Origin: Elymus sibiricus
Lineage: Eukaryota; Streptophyta; Magnoliopsida; Poales; Poaceae
Direction of reading: 5' to 3'
Assembly: GCA_039707655.1 (NCBI GenBank)
Contig: CM077676.1
Coordinates: forward strand, 242,004,866-242,068,865
Length of the DNA: 64,000 nucleotides
Below are positions 25,175 through 37,095 of this stretch, piece by piece. The notes beneath the pieces were generated by a model. That model was not told the DNA's origin. It ran no database searches and saw nothing but the letters and a program-made list of their open reading frames with translations. Position 1 is the stretch's first letter; each line of letters opens with the position of its first letter. Both the position numbers and the translations under genes were made by a program.

Positions 25175-25198
25175 GTGCACCTTGCCGGCAAGTTGCGC
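25175..25198. promoter_or_regulatory. 24-bp dyad in B 5' LTR leader
   Basis: The perfect 12-bp palindrome CTTGCCGGCAAG (25181-25192) is flanked by arms GTGCA and TGCGC that can also pair (one G-U). It begins 80 bp after the TATA box and so should lie in the 5' leader RNA. See the finding on its conservation. Confidence 0.6.
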
Positions 25199-25398
25199 TC
25201 TTTGTAACCCTTGAGCTCACATACAATCAAACCACCAGAACAGGAGTAGGGTTTTACGCTCATAGCGGCCCGAACCTGGATAAATCATTGCTGGTGCTCA
25301 TATCTATTAGCCCTGCTCTTTGTAGTAGTGTGATCCCACTTTCGAACCGCAAAGGGATCCTCTCGATCCCATAGATCATCGTTTTCCCACGACATCTT

Positions 25399-25417
25399 TG
25401 GCGCGCCAGGCAGGGGG
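25399..25417 (+). other. Primer-binding site of B
   Basis: TGGCGCGCCAGGCAGGGGG begins four bases after the LTR. It has the TGG start that pairs with a tRNA CCA end. I do not assign the tRNA. Confidence 0.8.
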
Positions 25418-25473
25418 TCTCATATTACGAATCAGTGTTCGTAGCTTGAGTACCGGCTCCATTACCTTCATCG

Positions 25474-27570
25474 ATGGTGTCGAAGAAGAAGACCGGAGCC
25501 ACGACGGCTCCCACCACCTCTAAGATGCCTTCCCAGGCGCCCGGAGACGGCGCAGGCAGCATAGTCGGTGCAGGCACTATGGTTGGGACGGCCGGCACCG
25601 GAGGCGCCGGTGGTGCAGCTGTCCAGCATCCACACCATGCCGGCGAACCAAGCAACCACACCGGAGACGGCGCAGACGGCCAACTCCAACAACCCGCTGG
25701 TGAGCCTGTTCATCCTAGTATTATAATTCGGACCGGTGTCAACCAGGACCCCATCGTCGCGACGTCCAGGGACAGAGCAGTGACGTCCAACAACGCTGCG
25801 GCGGGACGTGTGCAGCGACCATCGCAAGATGGGCGCGCCACGCTTCCCCGCGGCGCTGGCGGTCCTGGACGGCGTCAAGCCGGCCCTGAGCATCGTCCTC
25901 ATGATGCTCAGGTTCTACCATCACCACGCCAACCTGTTGGTGAACATGCGCCGTGGTAGCAGGGGCACGATGAGCTCCCCCCCTGGCCCTGCCAGGAGTC
26001 AAACGCCGTCCCGTTCCGTGTTTCCCGCCATGCCAACCACGGCGGCAGAGGCTATGGCGCGAGTTCAAATGCTTTTGAACTTCCCACCAGCCCCAGACAA
26101 AATGGAAGAATGGAGGGCCATTATCCAGAGTCTCATTAGTTTTGCCGATCCCGGCAAGACACAGGATGTGGGCCCCTCCAGACGACCACCCACAGTTCTG
26201 GCAGGACCATCTGGCTGCCGTGCCGAAGACGGTGCACCCACGGTGCAGTCACCTCCACACCAGCAGCCACCATGGTGGCAAGCTCGCCGATCGGATGACC
26301 AGGACACCATGTCCATGGCATCGTCGGATCCGCAGGGCCGCCAAGACCTGCGCCAAGTGCTCCACGAACGGTGCGAAGAGGACGCCCATACGAAGATTGA
26401 GCGGCGACAGGAAGCACGCTGTCTGTCAGACGACCGTGCTGGGCTGGCATCATACGTGCCAGCGCCAGGGTATCATGGGTGCCTACCTTACGAGGTGGGC
26501 TGCCCATCATTTACTCATGAGCTGCGGCAAGTTTGCTGGCCGTCCACCCGCCCCTTCAAACCTGAGCTGCCCAACAAGTACAATGGCACACTCAGTCCAG
26601 CAGAGTTCCTTGGCATCTACACCATCGCGGTGCAGGCTACCGGGGGACGCGACGACAAGCTTCTAGCCAACTAATTCCCATTGGTGCTTCGGCCCAACGT
26701 CAGGTCGTGGTTGATGAACTTGCCGGAAGGCTCCATTTCTTCTTGGGTTGATCTATGCCATCAATTCGTGGGTGCCTACTAGGGTGGCCACAAGCTCCCT
26801 GGTCAGGAGAACGATTTGCATGTGATCCCCCAGAGAGATGGCGAGACCCTCCGCAAGTACATACAGAGGTTCAGCTGTGTGCACCACAACATCCCCGATG
26901 TTCATCCCGCAGCTGTTTGCACTGCATTCCACATGAATGTGCGCAACCGCAGAATGCGGTCTGAGATGAATATCGTGAAGGTCAGAACCATCAACGAGTT
27001 GTACGCCTTGGCAGACAAGTGTGCACGTGCTGAGGAAGGGAGGCAACTCTCGAGGGAAGATGCTGCCGCCGACGTCGATTCTGAAGACGACGACGCAGAT
27101 GATGCATCGACCCCGCAGAAGAAGAGCCAGAAGCACAATCAGAAGCGCAAAGGCATGACAATGATGGCAGTTGAGAGCCCCGGCGATGCCAACGCCACCA
27201 AGAAGTCTAAGGCAGATAGCCCCGGCAAGGAGGTTGCCGGATGCATTAACTGCCGGGAGGCTGCGGCAGGCGACAAGAGCGGCAAGACCGGTGGGCTGCA
27301 CTGCAAGATCCACCGTACCAAGGGCCACGATCTCCAGGAGTGCCGGCAAGTGGAGCAGCTTGCTGAGAAGCAGAAGCAAGAGTATGAGAAGCGCGACAAG
27401 GAGAAGGGCCAGGATGGTGCTGGTGGAACCGGCAAGCAGAACCGTGGTGGCCGAGGTGGCCGTCGCGGCAAGGCCAAGCAGCGGAAAGAGAAGGCCGCAC
27501 AAGACCAAGATGATGGTGATGAGGACGAAGATGAGTCCAACAAGGAGTTCCAGAACGTAGTGGATGCCAT
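25474..27570 (+). pseudogene. B gag (capsid/nucleocapsid)
   Basis: It starts at ATG 25474 (MVSKKKTGATTA) with a Gly/Ala/Pro-rich N-terminus, shifts frame once between about 25800 and 25960, then stays in one frame with stops at 26672 (TAA) and 26778 (TAG). The capsid core has PNVRSWLMNLP and GETLRKYIQRF (about 26693-26870), typical of the retrotransposon gag domain. A Lys/Glu-rich tail contains the zinc-knuckle variant C-X2-H-X4-H-X4-C (27302-27343), a form I associate with Tat and Athila gags. The product would package the element RNA in virus-like particles. Confidence 0.82.
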
Positions 27571-28441
27571 GTGTGTTGATGCAGGCGCATCTTTGCACTC
27601 CTCGCACCAGCAACTGAAGCAATGGATCCGCGAGGTGAATGCCGCGGAGCCCATGATGGAAGCACTGAAGCCACTCAAGTGGTCGCACACGCCCATTGTC
27701 TTTGACGCCGAGGATCACCCTGATCACACCACTGCGGTCGGGTGTTTGCCGTTGTTTGTTTCGCCAACAATCCGCAACCTCAGGGTGACGAAGATGTTGG
27801 TTGACAGTGGGGCCGGCTTGAACTTGATCTCTCCCGACGTGATCAAGATGCTGCAGATCCCCGACAAGGATCTTGAGGAGACCGGCACGTTCCAAGGGAT
27901 CAGTCCAGGAAGGAACAAGTCAAAGGGCCATATCACGCTACCGGTCACATTCGGCAGCGACCTCAACTACCAGACGGAGAAGATCATCTTCGACGTTGTC
28001 AAGATGCCCCTGCCCTAGAATGGCATTCTGGGTCGTCCGGCGCTGGCCAAGTTCATGGCCTCATCGCACTTCGCCTACAATATCATCAAGATGCCAGGGC
28101 CGATGGGGGTACTCACCATCAAGTCGAACCACAAGGACGCAATCATCTGCGTCGACAAGTTATAACGGGAGGTAGTGGCAGCACCTTCTAACAAGGCACC
28201 TGCTCCTACCGGCAAAGCTCTCGGGGGAGGTAAGAAGAAGAAGAAGTCCGGCAAGACCCCTGATACGGACTCCGGGAATCGCACTTTAGAGTGCAGCACG
28301 CCCGTCGAGGACATACCAGAGAGCTCTATCGGTAAGAGCAAGAAAGCCAAGGCCTCCACGCCGGCGAGCAAGCAAGTTTCTACGAGAGAGGATGGGACGA
28401 GTGGCACTTTCTCCATAAGTGCCACTCTCAGTGACAAATAG
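27571..28441 (+). pseudogene. B aspartic protease region
   Basis: It continues the gag frame. The active-site triad is in MLVDSGAGLNLIS (DSG at 27803-27811), and the downstream NGILGRPAL phrase forms the flap/C-terminal part. Stops interrupt at 28016 (TAG, where family members have a Tyr codon), 28162 (TAA) and 28439 (TAG). A low-complexity Lys/Ser/Thr linker (about 28175-28440) leads to reverse transcriptase. The protease would cleave the Gag-Pol polyprotein. Confidence 0.8.
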
Positions 28442-29961
28442 GAAAGCGAGCTCGTTGCCTTCCTACGGGCGAATGTCGATATGCTTGCTTGGCAAGCATC
28501 TAACATCCCCGGTGTTCCTAGGGAGGTAATTGAGCACCACCTTGCTGTCTGCCCTCATGCGAGACCCGTCAAGCAGAAGGTCAGGAAGCAAGCCTTGGAG
28601 CGGCAAGAGTTCATTGCCAAAGAGATCAAGAAGTTGGAAGCAGCAGGTCTAGTCAGAGGAGTGCTAAACCCTACGTGGTTGGCCAATCCAGTTGTAGTGC
28701 GCAAGGCAAATGGGAAGTGGAGGCTTTGTATAGACTTCACTGATATAAATAAAGCCAGTCCAAAGGACCCTTTCCCTTTGCCGCGCATCGACTAGATTGT
28801 AGATTCCATTGCCAGCTGTGAATTACTCTCTTTCCTTGACACCTATTATGGTTATCATCAGATCTTTTTGGCCAAGGAAGATGAGGAGAATACCGCATTC
28901 ATCACTCCATGTGGCACATACTGCTTTTTGCGTAAGCCTTTCGGATTGAAGAGTGCCAGAGCAACCTTTGCCAGAGCGGTCCAGATCGGTTTTGAGCCAC
29001 AGCCGCACAGAAATGTGGAAGCCTACATGGATGATATTGTGGTCATGACCAGAGACAAGTCAACCCTGGTCCAGGATTTGGAAGAGATGTTTGCGAACTT
29101 GCGCAAGCTCAACTTGAAGCTCAACCCCGAGAAGTGTGTGTTCGATGTTCCATCCGGCAAGCTTCTTGGTTTCTTAGTGTCTCAGAGAGGGATTGAAGCC
29201 AACCCCGACAAGATTAAAGCAATTGAGCAGATGGAAGCACCGAGACGCATCAAGGATGTCAGGCGTATTGCCGGCTGCGTTGCCGCCCTCAGCAGGTTCA
29301 TCTCCAAATCAGCAGAGCGTGCCTTGCTATTTTTCAAGATATTGAAAAAGGTAGGTCCAGTGAACTGGACTTCGGAAGCGGAGGCCGCGCTCCAAGATTT
29401 GAAGGAGTACCTGTCCTCTCCGCTAGTCCTAGTTGCACCTAGGCCGCAATAGACGTTGCTGCTGTACTTAGCGGCAACGAATCAAGTGGTTAGTGCTACA
29501 CTTGTGGCTAAAAGAGAGGCAGATGAGGAGGAGGTGGTAAACGCAGAGCCACGACCCGATGAATCAGAATCTTCTCCGGCGAGGTCAGGTGCCGACAAGC
29601 CAGAGATTGTGCAAGCCAGCCAGATCAGCAAGTTGTGAAGAAGAAGATGGTGCAGCGCCCAGTCTACTTTGTCAGCTCCCTCCTGCAAGGGGCTAGGTCA
29701 AGGTACTCTGGTGTGCAGAAGTTTCTATTCGGCCATCTCATGGGCTCAAGGAAGCTGCGCCATTATTTTCAAGCACACCAGTCACCGTCGTCACTCGCTT
29801 TACGTTGCAACGCATCTTGAGAAATCCAGAGGCAACCAGTAGGATTGTGGAGTGGGCATTGGAGCTGTCAAGCTTTGATTTGAAGTTTGAGAGTACCTCA
29901 ACAATTCAGAGCAGAGCCTTGGCAGAATTCATTGCAGAATGGACCCCAACGCCAGACGAAG
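28442..29961 (+). pseudogene. B reverse transcriptase and first RNase H, interrupted by C
   Basis: RT starts with ESELVAFLRAN and WQASNIPG; RLCIDFTDINKA, SFLDTYYGYHQ and FGLKSA follow, with the catalytic YMDD at 29024-29035. Stops occur at 28793 (TAG), 29450 (TAG) and 29636 (TGA). A 4-bp deletion relative to A near 29620 and a 1-bp deletion near 29780 shift the frame in the RNase H part. Element C enters just after EWTPTP, in the linker before the second RNase H, at CGAAG. Confidence 0.85.
29957..29961. repeat. Target-site duplication of C, left copy (CGAAG)
   Basis: CGAAG precedes TGTGACACC; repeated at 49725-49729, where B's reading resumes. Confidence 0.92.
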
Positions 29962-32900
29962 TGTGACACCCTGGTTTTGGCCACTTTTTCTTTGCATTTA
30001 TTTTTCTGGTTTTATTTGCAATTTGCTGGTTTTTGGAATCAATCCATCGGACTCTGGACTTGAGCACACTTTCATCTCTTTTCCCAAGTGTGCCAAGTTT
30101 CTCATATTCTCTCTAAAACCCTTTTGGACCAAAACCTAATTTCTATTCTTCCAAGATAATTCATTTTCTTCCTTGAAAATGCCCATCTTCACTATGGGTT
30201 GTGAAGCAACCTATAGATCTGTTGATAAAAAAAATAACAAATTAATACCACTCATTCTTGATGTCATCTACTCCCAAAATCTCCAAAAATATTTCATTGC
30301 TCAGTGCAAAGTTTTGCCTAGAATATTCCTTTTCTATTCTAGATAGAACTGGCCTTTGTAAAGCAACTTATATTTTCATAATTCAGAAAATTCCCAAAAT
30401 AAGCCCTGAGATACTAGGGATTATATCTTTCCACAATATCCAAAAATATCATCTAGTCCAGTGCAAATTTTCAGCAAAAATATTCTGACAAGCTTCTGGT
30501 CATTTCAAACCTCTGTGAAGGAAGTACCAGCTAGAAGTACCCATTTCAGCTGAAATTTTTATGGCACTACCAAATAACCTCCAAATACCCAATGTAACTT
30601 CAAGAAGATTATCCATATGAGTGCCCCTTCCTGAACAAGTTTCTGGACCAGAACATGGTTTGCACATGGACTATGCTCAAATCTTTGTCAAAGTTGCTAA
30701 AATTTACCCAGCATGTACTCCTTCCTACCTAGAATCTCCCAGACAAATCATTTGGCTCAATCCCCAACTCATCTTCTCTCTGGAATCCTCTCAAGTTTCT
30801 GACCAGAAACTATTCTTGATGCTACCCTTCAGCTCAGGATGAACCTAGCCAATCCAGTGACATGGGGAGACTCCAGGACCCAAGGACGGCACACCAGACA
30901 CGATCTGGTAGGCCAGCTCGCGCCGTGTGCACCACTGCGCACGGTGACCACGCGGCCAACTCTGCCAAACACGCGCTCTGGGTGCCGCCAGGCACGGGTC
31001 TCGTCGGAGCGAGACACCCGCGTCGCCGTACTTCGTTCGCTCGTGCCGACAACCTCTCCACCATCCACGTAGTCGGTCGATAGCCATCCCCTCACCGGAA
31101 ACGCCCTCGCCGACCGCCACTGAACACCGCCACTGTGGCGCCCGTGCTGTCACTGTGGCCGCACTGGCTGTCCTCTTCCCCTCGCCGTGCTATCTCGTCG
31201 CATTAACTCCCCTGAACTCCTCCATCACCTCGCCAGCTCCACGATGGCCAGCTCGTCGTCCTTGCTCCGGCGACGTGTCCGTGGCGCCGAGCGGCTCGGC
31301 CACTGCCCGTTCGCCTATAAAAGGCCCCGCCTGGCCTCTCTCCGCCTCACCACTCCACCTCTCCCCCTCCTAATCGCTACCAGAGCACCCCAGTGAGGGC
31401 CGGGAGCTCGTATCCCTCAGCTCCGGCTGAAGCTCTGCCGCCGATCCCCCACTCTGCTCCAGCTAGCTCCGCTCCACCTCAGCCTCAACTGACCCCGTCT
31501 TCGAGCTCAGTGCACTCCCCGGACCCTGCCTGACCTCTTCCCTGGCCGAGGTGCTGTCGGAATCCGCGTCTCCGACGACCATCAAAAGCAACCACCGCCA
31601 GAGAGGAAGGGGGCGATGCCGTTAGGCCACCTCTGGAGAAGCTGCGGGTACAGGGAGACTCGCCGTCGAGCGCTTGATCCATCCCCGCCGTCTCCCGAGC
31701 TCACTGTCGTCGCTATCGCTGGTGATCGCCGTCGGTGAGCCGCCTCGCCTCTGTTTCCCTCTCTCTCTCTCTCTGTTTAAACCCAGCTGGGCCCACCTGT
31801 CAGCGGCCCACGCCCGCGCCCGAAGAGGTATAATTGGAGGCGCCCCTCCACTTTACGCCTTCGACGTGGCCCGCTGTAGTCTTTTCTGTTTTATGTTAAA
31901 TTCAATTTTGATCTAGTTTGACCAGCAACTTTGACCAGTCATTCCTTTTAAACCATGAGTCCAATTCAGTTGATTCTTTTTGCTGTGGTTTTGTCTTGAG
32001 CTCCTCTATTTTCTGGCAAAAGTTAGTATTTTTCCAATGTGTATAGAATTTCTGGTTAACAAAAAGGCTTTATGTGACATTTTCTTTTGCTATTTAAAAA
32101 TATTTCCAGACGGAAATTGCTTTGAAGTTGAAGACCAGGAGTTTGCCAACACCCCACTTGAGCAAGGCAAGCCACATCATCCATTGCATAAGGCATTGCA
32201 ATAGTATTGGCTTTATAATGGATTATTTTGCATTTAATTCTATTTAAATATGCCATATTCCATATTGTTTGATATATTGCATAAACCTTGCCATGTAGTT
32301 CATTTATTCAACATAGCTATTATGACAAACAACTTTACATGATGAATGTCATTTTGTTGGTTGATCAAGTGCCATCGACCCGGACTTACCCATGCAGCCA
32401 CATCTACCGGAATGGGACGGCCTTGACTTGGTCTGACCACGTGCTCTTCTACCGGTACCACCAAAGAGGGAAGGTTATGCGTGCGTGCTACCCTGATCAA
32501 GTAGGCGACGATAACCTTGTGAGCCCAAGTTGAGTTATTTGCCGGCGTCCCCGTTTGGGACAGTTTAGTTTGGCCACGACGGTGGCAGGTGTCAAGAGTG
32601 ACACAGGGGCCACCCAGGGCATGACTGGAAGGGAATGATTGTCGGTGGTACGATAGAGGAGTCACGGGTTAGGCAAGTTTCGTTGGACGAATATCCATGG
32701 TGTGGGTAAAGTGCGCAACCTCTGCAGAGTGTAAGCCGCGTCCACGGTATTGGACACAGTCCGCACTAGGTCACACTGTATGGTCAACAGTAATAATGAT
32801 GGAAGAACTCGTCTTAAACTCAGACGTGGTCTGTGGATCACGAGTGTTTCGGGGGTCATGATATGAACCCAGAGAAGAGTAAGTTGATAACCGGAGCAGT

Positions 32901-33381
32901 AGTTGAGCACTGCATTGCATAATTATTTTCCTGTGCATTTATCCTAGTCATTGCCATGCTGTTGTTTGCTGCACTGTATTGGTTGCTGTGAGCTTGCGAG
33001 TACATTCCAAGTACTCACCTGGCGTATTATGCCAGATGCAGGAGAAGCCGAGGATGGAGATCCTGATGGTTCGTGCTACGCTAACAAGGTCGTGTCCCAG
33101 CAGTGTCCCTATGGGATGGAGTGTCTCATCCGATGTTCCGCTACGTCGTAGTTTTGGCCACCAGTACTGAGGCCCCTGAGATGTTCCATTAATAATGTAG
33201 ATACTGTCGTAGCACGAGTAGTGCCCTGGCCTCACTATCCTATGTGATATCCGAGCTTGTACTTGTATCATATCAATAAAGATCAGTTCTGTTCTATTCT
33301 TAGTTGTTGTGTGTTTCTAGAAGACATGATCTCTGGGTTGGAAACACTGGGTAAACCGGTCCTCTGAGCCAGGGTGCCGCA
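29962..33381 (+). repeat. 5' LTR of C
   Basis: It starts TGTGACACCCTGG and ends GGGTGCCGCA. An AT-rich U3 is followed by a GC-rich promoter block (about 30850-31830) and a transcribed AT-rich part. Small open frames in the GC-rich block have no recognisable domain. Confidence 0.93.
31316..31323 (+). promoter_or_regulatory. TATA box in C 5' LTR
   Basis: TATAAAAG in GC-rich context CGCC-TATAAAAG-GCCCC; the same box is at 47654-47661 in the other LTR. Confidence 0.75.
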
Positions 33382-33386
33382 ATGAT

Positions 33387-33399
33387 TGGTATCAGAGCC
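33387..33399 (+). other. Primer-binding site of C (tRNA-Met)
   Basis: TGGTATCAGAGCC, five bases after the LTR, is the standard initiator-Met PBS of plant retrotransposons. Confidence 0.92.
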
Positions 33400-33548
33400 G
33401 TGCTGACTGTAGGACACCCTAGTTAACTCCGCGCTAGAAGTCCAATTAGTTTAGAGTCTTGGTGTGTGTCTTGCTTGCTACATTTGCTTGTTGCATAGCA
33501 TGCATTTAGATTCATTTGTTTCGCTAACTGTTGGTCTTATGAGTATAG

Positions 33549-34385
33549 ATGGCACCTGTTCCATACAACTACAACCATGAGCCAGCACCATTCACTTTCC
33601 CGGTACTGCTTCGCAGCGTTTGGCTTCGACTCTACCCTAACGGCGAAGACCCAGTGTATCAGGTGTTCCGAGAGCAGCTTGCAGATTCAGTGTACGAGTA
33701 TCATGCTGAGGCTTTCCTTACTGCGAGTTCGGAGATCGGCAGCTATTCCCGCTCCTCCAAGGGCGGAACTGCTTCCACTCCCGATCTGGCGATCCAGTTT
33801 GCTGCGATGGAGGCTCTCACTGACTTGCGCTTTAATGAGGTCAAGATGCAGACACATCCAGGTTTCTTTCACTACCCCACCCTGTCGCCTACGACAGGGC
33901 GAGTCCTTTTTGCACCCGTTGACCTGGCGAGTGATCGAGCTACTGGTGTTTTATCCCGTTACCTGAATGCCAGTTATCGTATGATCATCTCCTTGGCTGA
34001 GGAGCTAACCCGTGCCCAGGAGGCTCTAGCAGGTGCTACCGCAGCACAGTCTCCTCCTCCCCCTGCATTCTCACCTATGTATACACCGCCTGTTCCACCT
34101 CCACGTATGCCTGAGACTCCTTCTAGCTCGTTCGGACCGCCAGGCACTTCGTCTGGTATCCGACATGAGTCCCTAGCTGAGTGGGCCTCACTGCTGTCCA
34201 CTCCAGCTGCTCCGATGCTGAGGCGTCGTGCTTCTTCTCCTTCAGAGGGAGAACCTTCTCGTCAGCGTCGTCGTGTCTCCTTTGCTCCGGAGGACGTGGT
34301 CCACATCATCAGTTCCGACTCTGAGATGGGATCGGATGGCGAGGAGTCTTCAGTCTGCCAGTGTCCATGCCACCCGCGCAACTAG
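33549..34385 (+). CDS. ORF0 of element C, function unknown
   Basis: An intact 278-codon frame lies between PBS and gag, in a different frame from gag-pol. The N-terminal 150 residues look globular (FPVLLRSVWLRLYPNGEDP, DLAIQFAAMEAL). Residues about 170-200 are Pro-rich. A basic patch (RQRRRVSF, 238-245) contains RVSF, a match to the PP1-docking RVxF pattern, and VVHIISSDSE after it resembles a SUMO-interaction motif; both are inferences from short motifs. It ends CQCPCHPRN. Rice RIRE3/RIRE8-type elements are known to carry an ORF0 at this place. It is open although the neighbouring gag-pol has seven stops. Confidence 0.8.
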   Translation: MAPVPYNYNHEPAPFTFPVLLRSVWLRLYPNGEDPVYQVFREQLADSVYEYHAEAFLTASSEIGSYSRSSKGGTASTPDLAIQFAAMEALTDLRFNEVKMQTHPGFFHYPTLSPTTGRVLFAPVDLASDRATGVLSRYLNASYRMIISLAEELTRAQEALAGATAAQSPPPPAFSPMYTPPVPPPRMPETPSSSFGPPGTSSGIRHESLAEWASLLSTPAAPMLRRRASSPSEGEPSRQRRRVSFAPEDVVHIISSDSEMGSDGEESSVCQCPCHPRN

Positions 34386-34629
34386 AGTGGATGTTGAGTT
34401 TGAGCATTGGTACGCATCGTAGCATCTTTGCATATGTCAACTGCCGTATGAGCAGTGCTAGCCATGATACCCTCTACTAGTTTGCCAAGTATGATGTTGG
34501 GGTTGCCTTGTATAATTATATTGCTTATTTCATGTTTCTTGGTTTCGTTTTTCGTGGTGTCGCATTATCACATTTCCCTTATGGATGTTGCTCATCAACT
34601 CGGTATTTTGCAATGGGAACAAATATAGA

Positions 34630-35730
34630 ATGAAGAGGTGTAGTAATCAAGGCGGCGATGGAACCCCGGTTCGTCGATCCGCCAGACAAGCAGGTCAGCC
34701 ACCAGAAGATTTACCACCTCCACCACCACAACCACCGACGACTAATCAGATTATGAGGATGTTTGAGGAGAAAAGAAATTAGGTTCTTATGGAATTTTTA
34801 AAGAGCATGCAGACTATGGTAGGGCAGAATCAGAACAATGGGACACACTCCAAGCTGTCTGATTTTTAGCGTACCAAGCCACCCAGTTTTGGTCAAGCTG
34901 TTGATCCAATGGAAGCTGATGACTGGCTGAGGACCATGGAAAAGAAGCTGGAAATAGCTCGCTGTGACGAGTCAGACAAGGTTCCTTTTGTTACTCACTA
35001 CTTGGAAGGGCCGGCAGCCATATGGTGGGATAATACAAAAACTGTATGGCCTTCGAAAGAAAATATTACCTGGGATAAATTTAAGGAAGTGTTCTGCAGG
35101 TACCACATTCCCACCGGCATCATGAAGGTGAAGCAGAGGGAATTTCTTTCTCTTACTCAAGGAAACATGTCAGTTGGTGAGTATCTGAATAAATTTAATA
35201 ATCTGGCATGGTACTCCACTCACGATGTATCCACAGAAGAAAGGAAGATAGATCGATTCCTAGGAGGACTTAACCATGTCCTCTGTTGTCAGCTCTGCAT
35301 GCAGGATTTTCCTGACTTCTAGACTCTGGTAAACAAGGCTTTCATAGCTGAGCGGGAGCACATGTCTGGATATGATGACCGCAAGCGTAAATTTGAACCC
35401 AAGAAGGACAGCCGCGAGCAGTTCGTGCGGAAGCCACGCATCTGGCAACCGGTTCAGAATGAGTACAAGCCTACTTGGAATGGCGGCAATAACAACAATA
35501 AGCCAGGCAACCAAGACAAAACCTTTGGCAAGCAGCCAGTGCTGGAAGATTGCCGACGCAACAATACTTGCTTCACTTGTGGACAAGGCGGGCCTTATTC
35601 CAAGCAGTGCCCCACAAGGGCCGGGAAGCCACAGTCTGACTTCAAGCCACAAGTCAACAACATTGGACGCCGCCCCAACCAAAACTTCCATCATGACCAA
35701 GTCCATCATATCTCCGCTGAGGAAGCCCGC
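34630..35730 (+). pseudogene. C gag
   Basis: ATG 34630 (MKRCSNQGGDG) follows ORF0 after 242 bp. Stops are at 34780, 34867 and 35320, all TAG. The capsid domain (ADDWLRTMEKKLEIA, GPAAIWWDNTK, FKEVFCRYHIP, REFLSLTQGNMSVGEY) spans about 34909-35325 and matches the retrotransposon gag domain. The nucleocapsid has one CCHC knuckle at 35569-35610 ([14 protein letters not shown]), in which the metal-binding His is replaced by Pro. The element is unlikely to make working gag. Confidence 0.88.
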
Positions 35731-37095
35731 GAAGCACCAGATGTGGTCCTCGGTATGTTCTCTGTTAACGACATACCTGCAATAATTTTATTCGATTCCG
35801 GGGCTTCCCATTCGTTTATTTCACAAAGTTTTGCCACCATACACAAATTTCCTCCTTCTCTTTTGGATAAAATCATGGTGGTACAATCCCCTGGCTCCAC
35901 GCTCAGAACAAATTTCATATATAAGGACCTGGAAATCTTGATACATGGAGTTAAGTTTCCAGCCACACTTATCGCCATTGTATCCCCTGGACTAGATATA
36001 ATACTGGGAATGGACTGGTTGACACCACACCAGGTCTGTATCAACTGCGCTACCAGGACAGTGACATTGGTTAACCCGGCAGGCCAAACAGTTCAGTTTA
36101 CCGCTAGCAGAATGATGTCAAAGAAGGGAATGGCATTCAAGACCACCGTTACACATATGAATTTGATTCCAGTAGTCAGTGAGTTTCCGGATGTGTTCCC
36201 TGAGGAACTACCAGGAATGCCACCTGACCGGGAACTGGAATTTGCTATTGATGTTATTCCCGGAACCACTCCAATATACAAGAAGTACTACCGCATGCCA
36301 TCCACAGAGTTGGTGGAATTGAAGAAGCAGTTGGATGAATTGCTACAGAAAGGATATATTCGTCCAAGCATCTCACCATGGGGATCACCTGTGCTATTTG
36401 TTAAGAAGAAGGATGGCAGTCTACGAATGTGCGTGGACTATCGCCCGTTGAATGAGGTCACCATTAAAAATAAGTACCCGCTCCCCCGCATTGATGACTT
36501 GTTCGACCAGTTGAACGGAGCCCGGGTATTTTCCAAGATTAACCTTCGAACGGGGTATCATCAGCTAAAAATCAGGAAAGAGGATATCCCCAAGACAGCC
36601 TTCACCACCCGATATCGTCTGTATGAATTTACAATCATGTCGTTTGGACTGACAAATGCTCCAGCTTATTTCATGAGCATGATGAACAAGGTCTTCATGG
36701 ACTTCCTGGACAAGTTTGTGGTAGTGTTCATCGATGATATTCTTATATATTCCAAATGTGAAGAGGAGCACAAACAACACCTCTGTGCTGTCCTGGAAAG
36801 ACTAAGGACCCACCACTTATATGCCAAGTTCAGCAAATGTGAGTTTTGGCTAAAAGAGGTGGGATTTCTGGGGCACGTTCTGTCAGAACAAGGTGTGGCC
36901 GTCGACCCCAGCAAGGTGACTGCAGTATTAAATTGGAAGACGCCAGCCACGGTAACTGAAGTTCGCAGTTTCCTGGGAATGGCGGGTTACTACCGTCGTT
37001 TCATTGAAGGCTTCTCAAAGATAGCCAAGCCACTGACAGAACTATTGAAGAAGAATCACAAGTTTGTCTAGACAGAGGAATGTGACAGCAGCTTT
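35731..37095 (+). pseudogene. C protease and reverse transcriptase
   Basis: It is in the same frame as gag. The protease active site is [12 protein letters not shown] (DSG at 35794-35802), followed by [11 protein letters not shown] begins at [15 protein letters not shown] and contains the canonical [49 protein letters not shown] and [11 protein letters not shown], with the catalytic FIDD at 36727-36738. The stretch 35362-37071 is open for 569 codons. A single TAG at 37069 replaces a conserved Trp (KFVW) at the RT/RNase H boundary. Confidence 0.92.

Larger units (their letters stand above)
24468..25394 (+). repeat. 5' LTR of B
   Basis: It starts TGTCGGTGTACTAAAG and ends CCCACGACA. U3 contains repeated CCGGCAAG words (about 24656-24765), then a TATA box and a strong dyad. 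It matches 53713-54639 and A's 60905-61831. Confidence 0.95.

Noticed and set aside
25425..27895. Long minus-strand ORFs opposite B gag (up to 380 codons)
   Set aside because: They mirror the gag/protease coding strand; the plus strand has the capsid core, zinc-knuckle variant and DSG motif.
30829..31373. Short ORFs in the GC-rich part of C's LTRs (also 39976-40219 and 47471-48264)
   Set aside because: Low complexity, overlapping on both strands, located across the promoter. They are shadows of base composition.
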